Below are positions 7,637-15,363 of a DNA stretch of 37,136 nt, in pieces. The notes below the pieces were generated by a model that ran no database searches, had not been told where the DNA came from, and saw nothing but the letters and a program-made list of their open reading frames with translations. Location: NCBI GenBank assembly GCA_021736785.1, contig JAIPFF010000055.1:1-37136 (forward strand), in the 5' to 3' direction. Each line of letters starts with the position of its first letter. The first letter of the stretch is position 1. A program made the position numbers and the translations under genes. The DNA is from Thiohalocapsa sp. (lineage in GTDB: Bacteria; Pseudomonadota; Gammaproteobacteria; Chromatiales; Chromatiaceae).

Positions 7637-9610
7637 TCAGGCTCCGCCATCGTCTAGCTTTTCGGCGTAGCCCTTGGGCGGCGGCGTCCAGCCGCGCTCG
7701 GTGCGGTCGTGCAGTTGGCTGCGGTCGGCGGTCATGATTCGCTGCTCCGACTCGGTACGCGCACGGACGCGCTCGAGCAACGCATGGTTCTTCGCCATCT
7801 CCACGTTTTCGTCCCACAGCCCGCACAGCTGTGCCACGGTCTCCTCATCGTGACGGCGAAACGCCCGCAATAATTTCTCTGCCTTGAAGGGATGCATGCC
7901 CAAGGCCTCGAAGGCCGCGGCGCCGGTGCGCAGCGACGCGTCGAACAGCTCGCGCACCACCACATCCGCGCCGGCCTTCTGCAGCAGGTAGTAATGGTCG
8001 ACGTCATAGGCGCGGGCGACAATGCGTAGCGACGGGTGCGCGCGGCGGGCGTATTCGACCATCTGCACGGCGCGGTCGCGGTCGTCGATGGCGACGACGA
8101 AAACGGCGGCGCTGTCGATGCCGGCGGCACGCAGCAGATCCGGCCGGGAGGCGTCGCCGAAATAACTGCGAATGCCGATGCGACGCATGCGCTCGACCAC
8201 GCCGGCCTCATGGTCCAGCACGACGGTGGGCACGCCGGCCGCGATCAGCATACGGTTGATGATCTGCCCGAACCGCCCGATACCGGCAATGACAACGGCA
8301 CCCTGCTCGTCGATGTCGTCCGCCGGCCGATCCGCGCCCTCGCCGCTGAGCTTGGGCAGCACGAAACGCTCGTAGGCGATGAACAGGATCGGGGTCAGCA
8401 GCATCGACAGCGCCACCACCAGCGACAGCAGCTTGGCGAGCTCGGGCGCGACAACGCCGTTCTGCAGCGAGAAGCTGAGCAGCACGAAACCGAATTCGCC
8501 GGCCTGCGCCAACGACAGCGTGAACAGCCAGGTGTCGGCAATCGGGAGCCGGAACAGCCTGGCCAACCCGAACAACAGTGCACCCTTGACGGCCATCAGC
8601 CCGCCAGTGAGCACGAGCACGAGCAGCATGTGCTGAAGCAGCACGCCGAAGTCGATGCCGGCGCCGACCGTGATGAAGAAAAGCCCCAGCAGCAGCCCCT
8701 TGAACGGCTCGATGTCGGATTCGAGCTCGTGCCGAAACTCGCTGTCGGCGAGCACCACGCCGGCCAAAAAGGTGCCTAGCGCCGGCGACAAATCCACTAG
8801 CGTCATTAGAAAGGCGATGCCGAGCACCAGCAGCAGCGCTGCCGCGGTGAAGATCTCCCGCAGGCGCGATGCCGCGATTAAGCGGAACAGCGGGCGGGTC
8901 AGGAAATGTCCTCCGAGCACAACCGCGGCCACCGCGCCGAGCACGACCAGCGCATAGGACCAGCCGGACAGATCGGCCACCAGGCTCATCTGCGCGTGCG
9001 CCTGCTCGGCGCCGTGCGATGCGCCGGCATCGGCTTGACTGGCACCGGCCACCGCTTGGATCGCATCGGCGCCGGCATCCGGCGCGGCGAGCACCGGCAG
9101 CGCCAGTAGCGGGATCAACGCCAGCATCGGGATAACCGCGATGTCTTGGAACAGCAGCACGGAAAAGCCCGCGCGGCCGCCCTCGGTGCGCATCAGGCCC
9201 TTCTCGCTCAGGGTCTGCAGCACGATCGCCGTCGACGACAACGAGAGGATCAGCCCGACCGCCAGCGCCGTGCGCCAATCCAGCCCGGCGATCCAGGCCA
9301 GCGCCCCCAACGCCGCCAGCGTCGCCAGCACCTGCAGGCCGCCCAACCCGAGCAGCCGCGCGCGCATCTGCCAAAGCACCCGCGGCTGTAGCTCCAGCCC
9401 GACCAGGAATAGCATCAGCACGACGCCAAGCTCGGCGAAGTGCTGCAATTCCTCGGTCTCGGCACCGCCGACGATGTGCAGCACGGGACCGATGACGATC
9501 CCGGCGATCAGGTAGCCCAGCACCGAGCCGAGTCCGAGACGCTTCGCGATCGGCACCGCGACGACGGCGGCACACAGATACACGAAGGCGTGAAACAGGA
9601 AGCCGTCCAT
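7637..9610 (-). CDS. kefC: KefB/KefC-like K+/H+ antiporter (CPA2) with TrkA-N domain, 657 aa
   Basis: It is an inner-membrane monovalent cation:proton antiporter. Residues 1-415 form the multi-pass Na+/H+ exchanger domain with the 'FQDIAVIPML' helix (about 154-163) and 'HELESDIEPFKG' at 294-305. The latter is the cytoplasmic regulatory loop motif of glutathione-gated KefB/KefC (HALESDIEPFKG in E. coli). Residues from about 437 form an RCK/TrkA-N domain with the nucleotide-binding GIGRFG at 443-448. An Ala/Asp/His-rich insertion (about 176-208) lengthens one loop. The ATG at 9610 is 3 nt past the stop of the KefF/KefG-like gene, so translation is probably coupled. KefB and KefC cannot be told apart here. 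The likely role is K+ efflux and cytoplasmic acidification on electrophile stress. Confidence 0.88.
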   Translation of the reverse strand: MDGFLFHAFVYLCAAVVAVPIAKRLGLGSVLGYLIAGIVIGPVLHIVGGAETEELQHFAELGVVLMLFLVGLELQPRVLWQMRARLLGLGGLQVLATLAALGALAWIAGLDWRTALAVGLILSLSSTAIVLQTLSEKGLMRTEGGRAGFSVLLFQDIAVIPMLALIPLLALPVLAAPDAGADAIQAVAGASQADAGASHGAEQAHAQMSLVADLSGWSYALVVLGAVAAVVLGGHFLTRPLFRLIAASRLREIFTAAALLLVLGIAFLMTLVDLSPALGTFLAGVVLADSEFRHELESDIEPFKGLLLGLFFITVGAGIDFGVLLQHMLLVLVLTGGLMAVKGALLFGLARLFRLPIADTWLFTLSLAQAGEFGFVLLSFSLQNGVVAPELAKLLSLVVALSMLLTPILFIAYERFVLPKLSGEGADRPADDIDEQGAVVIAGIGRFGQIINRMLIAAGVPTVVLDHEAGVVERMRRIGIRSYFGDASRPDLLRAAGIDSAAVFVVAIDDRDRAVQMVEYARRAHPSLRIVARAYDVDHYYLLQKAGADVVVRELFDASLRTGAAAFEALGMHPFKAEKLLRAFRRHDEETVAQLCGLWDENVEMAKNHALLERVRARTESEQRIMTADRSQLHDRTERGWTPPPKGYAEKLDDGGA

Positions 9611-9613
9611 GGA

Positions 9614-10330
9614 TCAGCGGCGCCCGGCGGCCGAGGCCGCTGCCGTGGGCCTGATCAGCATGTCAAGGTCTTGGTTGAGCCGCGGCAGGCCCAAGGCTCG
9701 CTCAATATCCAGGGTGCCGTTGCGCAGGGCCTCGAGCAGCCGTGTCCAGTCGGCGACATGACCCGCGAGACGGCCCTCCTCCACCGCCGTCCGCGCGCCG
9801 TATAGGGCGAACGGGGGCAGATAGGTCATGCCGCAGAGCATCGCCGTCTGCTCCAGCGGCTGCAGCAGCTCGCGAATCGTGAAATGGTTGTAGCCGCGGG
9901 CGCGATAGGCCGCCTCGGGACCGCCGGCGCTGAGCGCACTGAAGAACAGCTTACCGAGCAGCGCGCTGCCGCCGACCCCGTAGGCGAATCCGTACTCCAG
10001 CACCAAGTCCTGCCATTCTTTCAGGATCGCCGGCGTCGAGTACCAGTAGAGCGGGTGCAGAAAGCAGATGATGTCGTGCGCCTGCAGACGGGCTTGCTCG
10101 CGGTCGATGTCGATGTCGAAGGCCGGGTATTCCGCGTAGAGATCCACCAGTGTGACGCCGTCGATGCGGCGTGCGGCCGCCGCCATCGGACCGTTCACCT
10201 CCGAGCGATCCGGCGATGGATGCGCGAGCAGCACCAGCACGCGGTGCGCGCCGCCTTGCCGGGCCTGCGATTCTCGTTCTATCGGGGTCATGGAAATCGG
10301 CGCCGTGGCACCCGCCTCGCGCGATGGCAT
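9614..10330 (-). CDS. KefF/KefG-like NAD(P)H oxidoreductase (flavodoxin fold)
   Basis: The flavodoxin-2 family pattern is clear: 'VLVLLAHPSPDRSEVN' (about residues 31-46, FMN phosphate loop region), 'LHPLYWYSTPAILKEWQD' (P-x-Y-W-Y-S-x-P substrate/FMN segment), and 'RELLQPLEQTAMLCGM'. In E. coli, KefF and KefG are the soluble ancillary subunits needed for full KefC and KefB activity. The gene lies directly upstream of the antiporter with a 3-nt gap, as kefF does with kefC. The start is uncertain: an in-frame GTG at 10378, ATG at 10330 and ATG at 10291 are all possible, and none has a strong Shine-Dalgarno. The first ATG is used here (238 aa). Confidence 0.82.
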   Translation of the reverse strand: MPSREAGATAPISMTPIERESQARQGGAHRVLVLLAHPSPDRSEVNGPMAAAARRIDGVTLVDLYAEYPAFDIDIDREQARLQAHDIICFLHPLYWYSTPAILKEWQDLVLEYGFAYGVGGSALLGKLFFSALSAGGPEAAYRARGYNHFTIRELLQPLEQTAMLCGMTYLPPFALYGARTAVEEGRLAGHVADWTRLLEALRNGTLDIERALGLPRLNQDLDMLIRPTAAASAAGRR

Positions 10331-10419
10331 GTCGCCGGATTCTCGCACAACACGGACTCGATAAAACCGCACCGCCACGAGCTATCCGAACTTGCCTCGG
10401 CGCCTGATCATGCCCCGCA

Positions 10420-10450
10420 AGGGAAGCGCCCGGCATTGCGGCGCTTCCCT
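10420..10450 (-). terminator. Perfect 11-bp stem-loop at the end of the cinA-like gene
   Basis: AGGGAAGCGCC (10420-10430) and GGCGCTTCCCT (10440-10450) pair perfectly around a 9-nt loop. The arm at 10440-10450 overlaps the TAG stop of the minus-strand CinA-like gene (10449-10451). No T-tract follows on either strand, so it may be a Rho-assisted terminator, a 3' stabiliser or a binding site. It lies between that gene and the KefF/KefG-like gene. Confidence 0.5.
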
Positions 10451-11201
10451 AACGGCGCCGATATGCCATCCCCTCGGCTTCGAGCTCCGAGCTCAGCGCC
10501 TCCATCGCGGCGTCCAACGGCCGACGGCCGCGCCAACCGAGCAGGATGTGGGGATCGTGCCCCATGTGCGGCAAGCTGAAGAGCTTCAGGTCGGGAAAGC
10601 GCGGACCGAGCCGACGCATCAGCGGGATCAGCTGACTCTCCGGCACCCCCACCACCTCCAGCGCCGACTCCTGCAGCCGCGCACCGAGACCGTATTGCGT
10701 ATCCAACACCCAGTCCGCCATCGGCCCGGCCATCCGCGGGAATCCGGGCAGAAACCAATGGCCATTGAGCTCGAAGCCCGGAATATTGTTGATCGGATTG
10801 GGGATCAGCGAGCAGCCCGCGGGCAGATCCGCCATCAGGATACGGTTCGGATAGGCATCGGCGCCGAACTGCGCCTCGATCAGACCCTTGGCCTGCGGAT
10901 GGCGCTCCAGCGTCGAACCGGCGGTGGCGGCAGCGCAGGCGCGCGTGTGATCGTCCGGCGTCGCGCCGATGCCGCCGCAGCAAAATACCGGATCGCCGGC
11001 GGCCATCGAGACACGGAACTGGCGCATCAGCGTTGCCGGGTCATCCGGCAGCATCCAGTACCAGGCCAGGTCGTGACCGCGCACCGCAAGACGCTCGCGA
11101 AAGGCGGGCAAGTGGGCATCGATGCGCTCGCCGTTCAGCACCTCGTCGCCGATCACGATTAAGCCGAAGGCGAGAGAAGGAGTGCTTGGGGTGGCAGACA
11201 T
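10449..11201 (-). CDS. CinA-like MoCF (molybdopterin-binding) domain protein, 250 aa
   Basis: It is a single-domain member of the competence/damage-inducible CinA N-terminal family. The motifs are 'IVIGDEVLNGERID' near residue 15 (GDE-x-L-x-G) and 'CCGGIGATPDDHTR' near residue 75 (GG-x-G-x-T-x-DD-x-T). It lacks the C-terminal PncC-type nicotinamide nucleotide amidase domain of full-length CinA. Related stand-alone proteins have been linked to nucleotide pyrophosphatase activity or molybdopterin-like ligand binding; which applies here is unknown. The ATG at 11201 has only a GGA upstream. It is divergent from the CDP-alcohol phosphatidyltransferase-like gene. Confidence 0.85.
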   Translation of the reverse strand: MSATPSTPSLAFGLIVIGDEVLNGERIDAHLPAFRERLAVRGHDLAWYWMLPDDPATLMRQFRVSMAAGDPVFCCGGIGATPDDHTRACAAATAGSTLERHPQAKGLIEAQFGADAYPNRILMADLPAGCSLIPNPINNIPGFELNGHWFLPGFPRMAGPMADWVLDTQYGLGARLQESALEVVGVPESQLIPLMRRLGPRFPDLKLFSLPHMGHDPHILLGWRGRRPLDAAMEALSSELEAEGMAYRRR

Positions 11202-11343
11202 GTCGCGGGTCCGAATGATCCGATCGCTCGACGTACGGGCATCGCGGCCGAGTTTTAGAAGGGCCGCGGCGGCGCGCGCGGCGCGCGGTGCGACGGCGCC
11301 GGCGGGCCAATCGCCGAGAGACTAACATCGCGGGCTGCCGCGT

Positions 11344-11349
11344 TAGAAT
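11344..11349 (+). promoter_or_regulatory. Candidate -10 element for the 11456 gene
   Basis: TAGAAT matches TATAAT in five of six bases, about 107 nt before the ATG at 11456. No recognisable -35 is found 16-18 nt upstream. The remainder of the 254-nt divergent region (11202-11455) is GC-rich with no further visible signal. Confidence 0.25.
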
Positions 11350-11455
11350 AGCGGCACACCGGGATGCGGCGGATGCGCCGTCGCCCCGAGCCCGAAGCGC
11401 ACGCCGCCCGCGGCGGCGTCATCGTTCCGACAACTCCATCGCCGAGGGCCAAGCC

Positions 11456-12103
11456 ATGCCGCCGCTGCCGGATCTGAAGCGCCGCGCCCGCGAGATGCTG
11501 CGGCCGCTGCAGGATAAACTCGTCGCCCGCGGCGCGGCACCGGTCCAGCTCACCTACGCTGCCGTCGGCCTATCCACCGCCGTCGGCGCAATGATCGTCG
11601 TGATCCCCGGCATCCTGCCCGGGACGCACGCATGGCTGGTGCTGTTGCCGGCGGCACTGGCGGCGCGCGTGCTGCTCGGCATCCTGCGGGACATGCTCGC
11701 GGCCGAGCAAGCAAGCCAGACGCCGAACAGCCTATTGCTGCGCGAGATCGGCGATGCGCTGTCCGACATCCTGCTCTACCTGCCGCTCGCGCTCTATCCG
11801 GGCATGCCGGCCGGTCTGATCGTCGGCTTCGTCGCGCTCGGCCTATGCACCGAAATCGCCGGACTCGCCGCCCTGCAGATCGGCGCCGGCCGCCGGCGCG
11901 AAGGCCCGATGGCCATGAACGACCGCGCCATCGTCTTCGGCATCGTCGGCTTGATTGTCGCCATGGACCCGAGCGCCGTGCGCTGGTTGCCCTGGCTGCT
12001 GGTGCCCGCGTCGGCGCTGGCGCTGACGACCATCGCCAGCCGGATGCGGGCGGCGCTGCGGGCATCGGCCCCGGGCACCGACGCGCGCGGCAACGGAGAT
12101 TGA
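11456..12103 (+). CDS. CDP-alcohol phosphatidyltransferase-like membrane protein with degenerate active site, 215 aa
   Basis: The overall pattern is that of CDP-alcohol phosphatidyltransferases: an N-terminal amphipathic stretch 'LRPLQDKLVARGAAPVQLT', hydrophobic helices, then the motif region, then further helices (about six membrane segments). The family signature is D-x2-D-G-x2-A-R-x8-G-x3-D-x3-D. Here the second half is kept ('LREIGDALSD', about residues 98-107, followed by 'ILLYLPLALYPGMP'). The first half reads 'GILRDMLAAEQASQ' (about 76-89), so the D-G and the A-R arginine are not in register. The start at 11456 has GAGGG upstream and removes an arginine-rich, non-conserved extension. 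It may be inactive, or may use a shifted Asp (the D in 'LRDM'). Confidence 0.7.
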   Translation: MPPLPDLKRRAREMLRPLQDKLVARGAAPVQLTYAAVGLSTAVGAMIVVIPGILPGTHAWLVLLPAALAARVLLGILRDMLAAEQASQTPNSLLLREIGDALSDILLYLPLALYPGMPAGLIVGFVALGLCTEIAGLAALQIGAGRRREGPMAMNDRAIVFGIVGLIVAMDPSAVRWLPWLLVPASALALTTIASRMRAALRASAPGTDARGNGD

Positions 12104-12200
12104 TCCGCGCCGCCCGCTGCCCCGGTTGCGGCGGTGCGTCCGGGTCACTCGCCGGGCGCGAATCTCGATCGCCACTCGCCAGGGGCCAAGCGCCCCCCCT

Positions 12201-12230
12201 TGGGTCCGAAGAGGTCCGAAGAGGTCCGAA
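12201..12230. repeat. 10-bp tandem repeat, three copies
   Basis: The unit TGGGTCCGAA / GAGGTCCGAA / GAGGTCCGAA occurs three times in a row; the core GGTCCGAA is identical in all three. It sits in the 136-nt gap between the convergent 11456 gene and the small 12240-12479 gene. Just before it (about 12182-12197) GGGGC and GCCCC arms could form a small hairpin. Confidence 0.75.
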
Positions 12231-12239
12231 GCTCGGCGA

Positions 12240-12479
12240 TCACGACCGGCGCGAGGACGTGCCCCACCCGACGGTGCTGTGGGTGTCGTCCACGGCCGGC
12301 AAGTTCACCGAATGCGAAGCACCGCTCTGATTCGATCCGCTATGGATGCGGCAATAGTCCGCGGCGAGACCGAGCGCGGGCAGCGCCGTGATCGAGAGGA
12401 CGGCGCCGGCACGAAGCATGCTGCGCAGGCAGGCTTTCCGGCGGCCGGCGAAAGAGGCGGCAACCGATAAATGTCCCAT
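12240..12479 (-). CDS. Small candidate secreted protein, 79 aa
   Basis: Translation gives a basic N-terminus, a hydrophobic stretch 'LRAGAVLSITALPALGLAA' (about residues 22-40) ending in an A-x-A-like cleavage context, and a polar mature part of about 40 residues with one Cys ('DYCRIHSG'). The ATG at 12479 has a good GAGGG at 5 nt spacing, which is the main reason to believe it. Third positions are GC-rich, like neighbours. No family was recognised. It could still be a chance frame. Confidence 0.45.
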   Translation of the reverse strand: MGHLSVAASFAGRRKACLRSMLRAGAVLSITALPALGLAADYCRIHSGSNQSGASHSVNLPAVDDTHSTVGWGTSSRRS

Positions 12480-12784
12480 GCGAGCCCTCAGAAACGACGG
12501 TCAATGCGCATCCATGCCGGTGCTGTCGTTCTCCCTGACGACACGCCAAGGCTAGGCCCGGCCGCGAGTGGCGTTTGTCGGAATCCGCCACGACCTCGCG
12601 TGAGCCATCGGCCGCGGGAACCTCGGCGTTTACCCCTCGCGGCGCAGGCCCCGCGGCGCCGCAACGTGCGCCCCGGCGACGACCCGCCGGCGTTGCCCGC
12701 CGCCCTCGCTGCAAGCGGGTCGCCATGCCGCGTGCCGCGTCCAAGCCCGCGGTGCGCCGCGCGGATCGACAGGGAGTCGTTGCG
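12480..12784. promoter_or_regulatory. Divergent gap with imperfect dyad
   Basis: This is a 305-nt region between the small minus-strand gene and the plus-strand membrane protein gene. It contains an imperfect inverted repeat at 12563-12600: CGCGAG plus TGGCG on the left, CGCCA plus CTCGCG on the right, with a 4-nt bulge. No convincing -35/-10 pair was found on either strand. Confidence 0.25.
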
Positions 12785-13441
12785 ATGAAGGGCCGCCGAG
12801 CGCCCGACCGCCCCGGTAGCGCATCGCAGCGCCAGACAGCGCGAGCCCCGCGCGCCGCGGACCGGTTCGCCCTCGGACTGCGGGCCGCCGCGGCGCTGGT
12901 GCTGTCCCTTGTCGCCTACCTGACGCTGGTCTTCGTGCTGGAGGAGGAAGCCCGCTACGCCATGTTCGACTGGCTGCAGGCGCCGGGCAGACGCCCCTGG
13001 CTGTCGTCGGCCGGTGCCGCTTGCGGTGTGCTGCTTTGGCTGCTGACCCGGCGTTTGGCCGTCGGCCCGCCCCCGCTGCCGGATTGGCCTTACCGGCGCA
13101 CCCGAAAGGCGGTGCGCATGACCACCGACGTGGCCGGGCTCTTTACGCTGCTCGCCATGGGCAGCCACTTGGCATCGACCGCGCCGGCCCCGGTCTCGGC
13201 CATCGAGGATGTCGAGGTGCATGCGTTGTACACGCCGAGCGGGCAATCCAAGCCGGTCCGCCACCATGTGCAGGTGGTCTCCTGGCGCGGCGACGGTCGG
13301 GAGACGTTGACGACAACCGCCTGGTATCTCGCGCAACCCCTCGCCGACGCGGGACGCGCGCGTGTCTTCATCGGCCGGGATTGGCTCGGCAGCGTGCGCG
13401 TGCTGCGGGTGGAGCCGCTGACGCCGGCAGCCGGCCACTAA
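12785..13441 (+). CDS. Predicted inner-membrane protein of unknown function, 218 aa
   Basis: The ATG at 12785 is preferred because AGGGAG lies 8 nt upstream; the frame is open back to 12575, but that extension is arginine- and proline-rich and looks non-coding. After a basic N-terminus there are three hydrophobic segments: about residues 30-50 ('AAALVLSLVAYLTLVFVL'), about 70-90 ('AGAACGVLLWLL') and about 118-138 ('VAGLFTLLAMGSHLA'). A soluble tail of about 80 residues follows, probably beta-rich ('VRHHVQVVSWRGDGRETLTT', 'GSVRVLRVEPL'). No known family was recognised. Confidence 0.65.
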   Translation: MKGRRAPDRPGSASQRQTARAPRAADRFALGLRAAAALVLSLVAYLTLVFVLEEEARYAMFDWLQAPGRRPWLSSAGAACGVLLWLLTRRLAVGPPPLPDWPYRRTRKAVRMTTDVAGLFTLLAMGSHLASTAPAPVSAIEDVEVHALYTPSGQSKPVRHHVQVVSWRGDGRETLTTTAWYLAQPLADAGRARVFIGRDWLGSVRVLRVEPLTPAAGH

Positions 13442-13796
13442 CGCCGAACAAACCCGACTTGCCCCGGCGATCGCCGGGACTGACCCACGCGACCCGCCCC
13501 GGCCGCCGGCGCGAGGCTCCCGCACGCGCGGCCCGTGCGCGGAATCCGAGGCGTATGCGCCGTCAATTCCTACCACGGCACTGGATCTTGACCGACTTCG
13601 GCGCCGAGGCCCCTGCTCTAACCTGATACAGGACTTTCCGGCCCCGACGGGTTTGTGCGCGGGGCGCGGCGGAAAGCAGCCGAGTCCTGCCCGGACTCGG
13701 CTCGGCAACCATTGATTCGACTGACTCGCCGTCGCGCGGGCGCTCCGCATTTTGCCTCCGGGGGAGCGGCACTCGACGGCATTCGAGGACCAAGCC
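13442..13796. promoter_or_regulatory. Intergenic region upstream of cytochrome gene
   Basis: These 355 nt hold the stem-loop at 13678-13702 and presumably the promoter of the cytochrome gene. A TTGACC hexamer occurs near 13588 without a well-spaced -10. No gene is supported; the open frames crossing it on the minus strand are arginine-rich shadows. Confidence 0.3.
13678..13702. terminator. Perfect 10-bp stem-loop
   Basis: AGCCGAGTCC (13678-13687) and GGACTCGGCT (13693-13702) pair perfectly around the loop TGCCC. It is about 240 nt after the stop of the 12785 gene and about 95 nt before the cytochrome start. It has no T-tract, so its role as a terminator or a regulatory hairpin is open. Confidence 0.4.
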
Positions 13797-15182
13797 ATGC
13801 CTTTAAAACTTACTAATTTCATCGGCTACAGCGTTCTGGCCGCCGGCTTCGCTGCAGGTCATGCAAGCGCCGCAAGCCTGGATCCGATGCACCCGTGGCT
13901 CGCCGATAGCGAGAAGCGGGTCGAGGACAAACCCTCGCCCGACGACTATCCGGAATTCACGCTGAAAGACCAGATGCGAGCCATGGACGCCCTGGCCGCG
14001 CTGCGCAAGCAGCAGCGCCTCGACGGGTTGCGGAAAAAGACCCGGCCGGCGGACTGGATAGCGATCGCGTTCCACGGCGAGCTTTACGACGCCAACCTGG
14101 ATCGCATCGAGCCGGACACCGAAACGCTGATGACCATGCAGGAGTCCCTTTTTCGGACGCTCTACGAGCAGGCAGACCCGGACAAGCTCTACGAGGTCTA
14201 CGGGGGCGACGTCTCGGAGCTCTTCTACGCGAAGGGTCTGGACAGACATGCGGCACTGGCGGTCAGAATCGCCGCGGTGAGCGCCTTGCTGGAGTTGGCC
14301 GACGAGAAGCTGCGCCACCGCTACGACTGGCGCCACCGGCTGATCCGCCGTGAGATCGGGCGCCTGATCAAGTGGCACGACATCGAGATCAACCCGACGA
14401 TTCGAGACCTGATCGTACGCTGGCGCATTCCGCACGATTGGTTGTTCCCGCTCCCGGTCGATAACCAATACGTCCAACACTGTCGCGACCAAGGCGTACC
14501 GATCCCGCCGGACTTCCCCGACAGTCGCTGGACTTCCCAGGGAACCCTCGCGTTCAGCTTCATCGGCCAGGTGAGTCCGACCGAGGTCTTCGCCTACGAG
14601 GACCCGCATGTGCCCGGCGTCTGCATCGCGCTGCCCCGCACCGGCGGCGGCTCCTACAGCGACGGCGGCAGCGTCAGCCTGCTCGGCATCATCTGCCAGA
14701 GCGAGACCACCGGGAAGGCCTGCTTCTGGGACAACATCGACGCCGACGGGCAGCGCATCACGGGCACCGATGTCCACCTGGATATCGACACCATCAAGAA
14801 CGGCTCGAACCTCGCCGAGACCTGCACCAACTGCCACCGCGGCAAGAACGCGTTCCTGATCCATCCCGGCACCGCGCTCGATCTCGGCCGCAGCGGCGCC
14901 CCGGGCGGCCCCTACGACACGGATCCGAGCGTGCGCTATACACCGATCGGTCAGGCCCACTGGTCCAATCCGGGCCCCCTCGCCATGCCGACGCCGGCCG
15001 CCGGGGAAAGCGCCTGCGACGCCTGCCACGAGATCGCCGATACGGCCTCTGGTTATTGCAACAGCGTGCTGCGGCCCGCCGCCCAGACGACAATGCCGCC
15101 CTTCGGCAGCCCGGTCGGCTGGCCGGCGCCGGGGTCGGACTATGCCACCCACATCGGCTTCCTGGACGGGCGCTGCCCGTAG
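13797..15182 (+). CDS. Exported diheme c-type cytochrome, 461 aa
   Basis: The N-terminus is a signal peptide ('NFIGYSVLAAGFAAGHASA', cleavage around residue 25). Two CXXCH heme c motifs occur in the C-terminal third: C343-T-N-C346-H347 and C407-D-A-C410-H411. A downstream 'TTMPPFGS' (Met about 433) matches the usual T-x-M-P-P axial ligand context. The N-terminal 300 residues are mostly charged and helical and match nothing I recognise. The product should be a periplasmic electron carrier or redox enzyme needing the Ccm system. GAGGAC lies 6 nt before the ATG at 13797, which also gives the correct signal peptide start. It stands alone with no oxidase or reductase gene nearby. Confidence 0.8.
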   Translation: MPLKLTNFIGYSVLAAGFAAGHASAASLDPMHPWLADSEKRVEDKPSPDDYPEFTLKDQMRAMDALAALRKQQRLDGLRKKTRPADWIAIAFHGELYDANLDRIEPDTETLMTMQESLFRTLYEQADPDKLYEVYGGDVSELFYAKGLDRHAALAVRIAAVSALLELADEKLRHRYDWRHRLIRREIGRLIKWHDIEINPTIRDLIVRWRIPHDWLFPLPVDNQYVQHCRDQGVPIPPDFPDSRWTSQGTLAFSFIGQVSPTEVFAYEDPHVPGVCIALPRTGGGSYSDGGSVSLLGIICQSETTGKACFWDNIDADGQRITGTDVHLDIDTIKNGSNLAETCTNCHRGKNAFLIHPGTALDLGRSGAPGGPYDTDPSVRYTPIGQAHWSNPGPLAMPTPAAGESACDACHEIADTASGYCNSVLRPAAQTTMPPFGSPVGWPAPGSDYATHIGFLDGRCP

Positions 15183-15363
15183 CGCCCTCGTATCGACAAG
15201 CAATCCGTCAACACCGCCGAGGGACCGGCGGTGACCCGCGCGGTCGCGTCCGCCCGCCCCTTGACGAACCCCGCCCCGATGCCATGATGGACGGTTTGGC
15301 GTCCGCCGCCGCATCGCGCCAACCTGCGCCGTGCCGGCCCGCCGTGCTTGGGCGATTCCCCCG

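Noticed and set aside
12488-13822. 444-codon minus-strand open frame
   Set aside because: It is arginine- and glycine-rich, antisense to the membrane protein gene, with no family resemblance or ribosome-binding site.
15183-15363. SOS (LexA) box upstream of the uvrA-like gene
   Set aside because: No CTGT-N8-ACAG-like palindrome was found in the gap.
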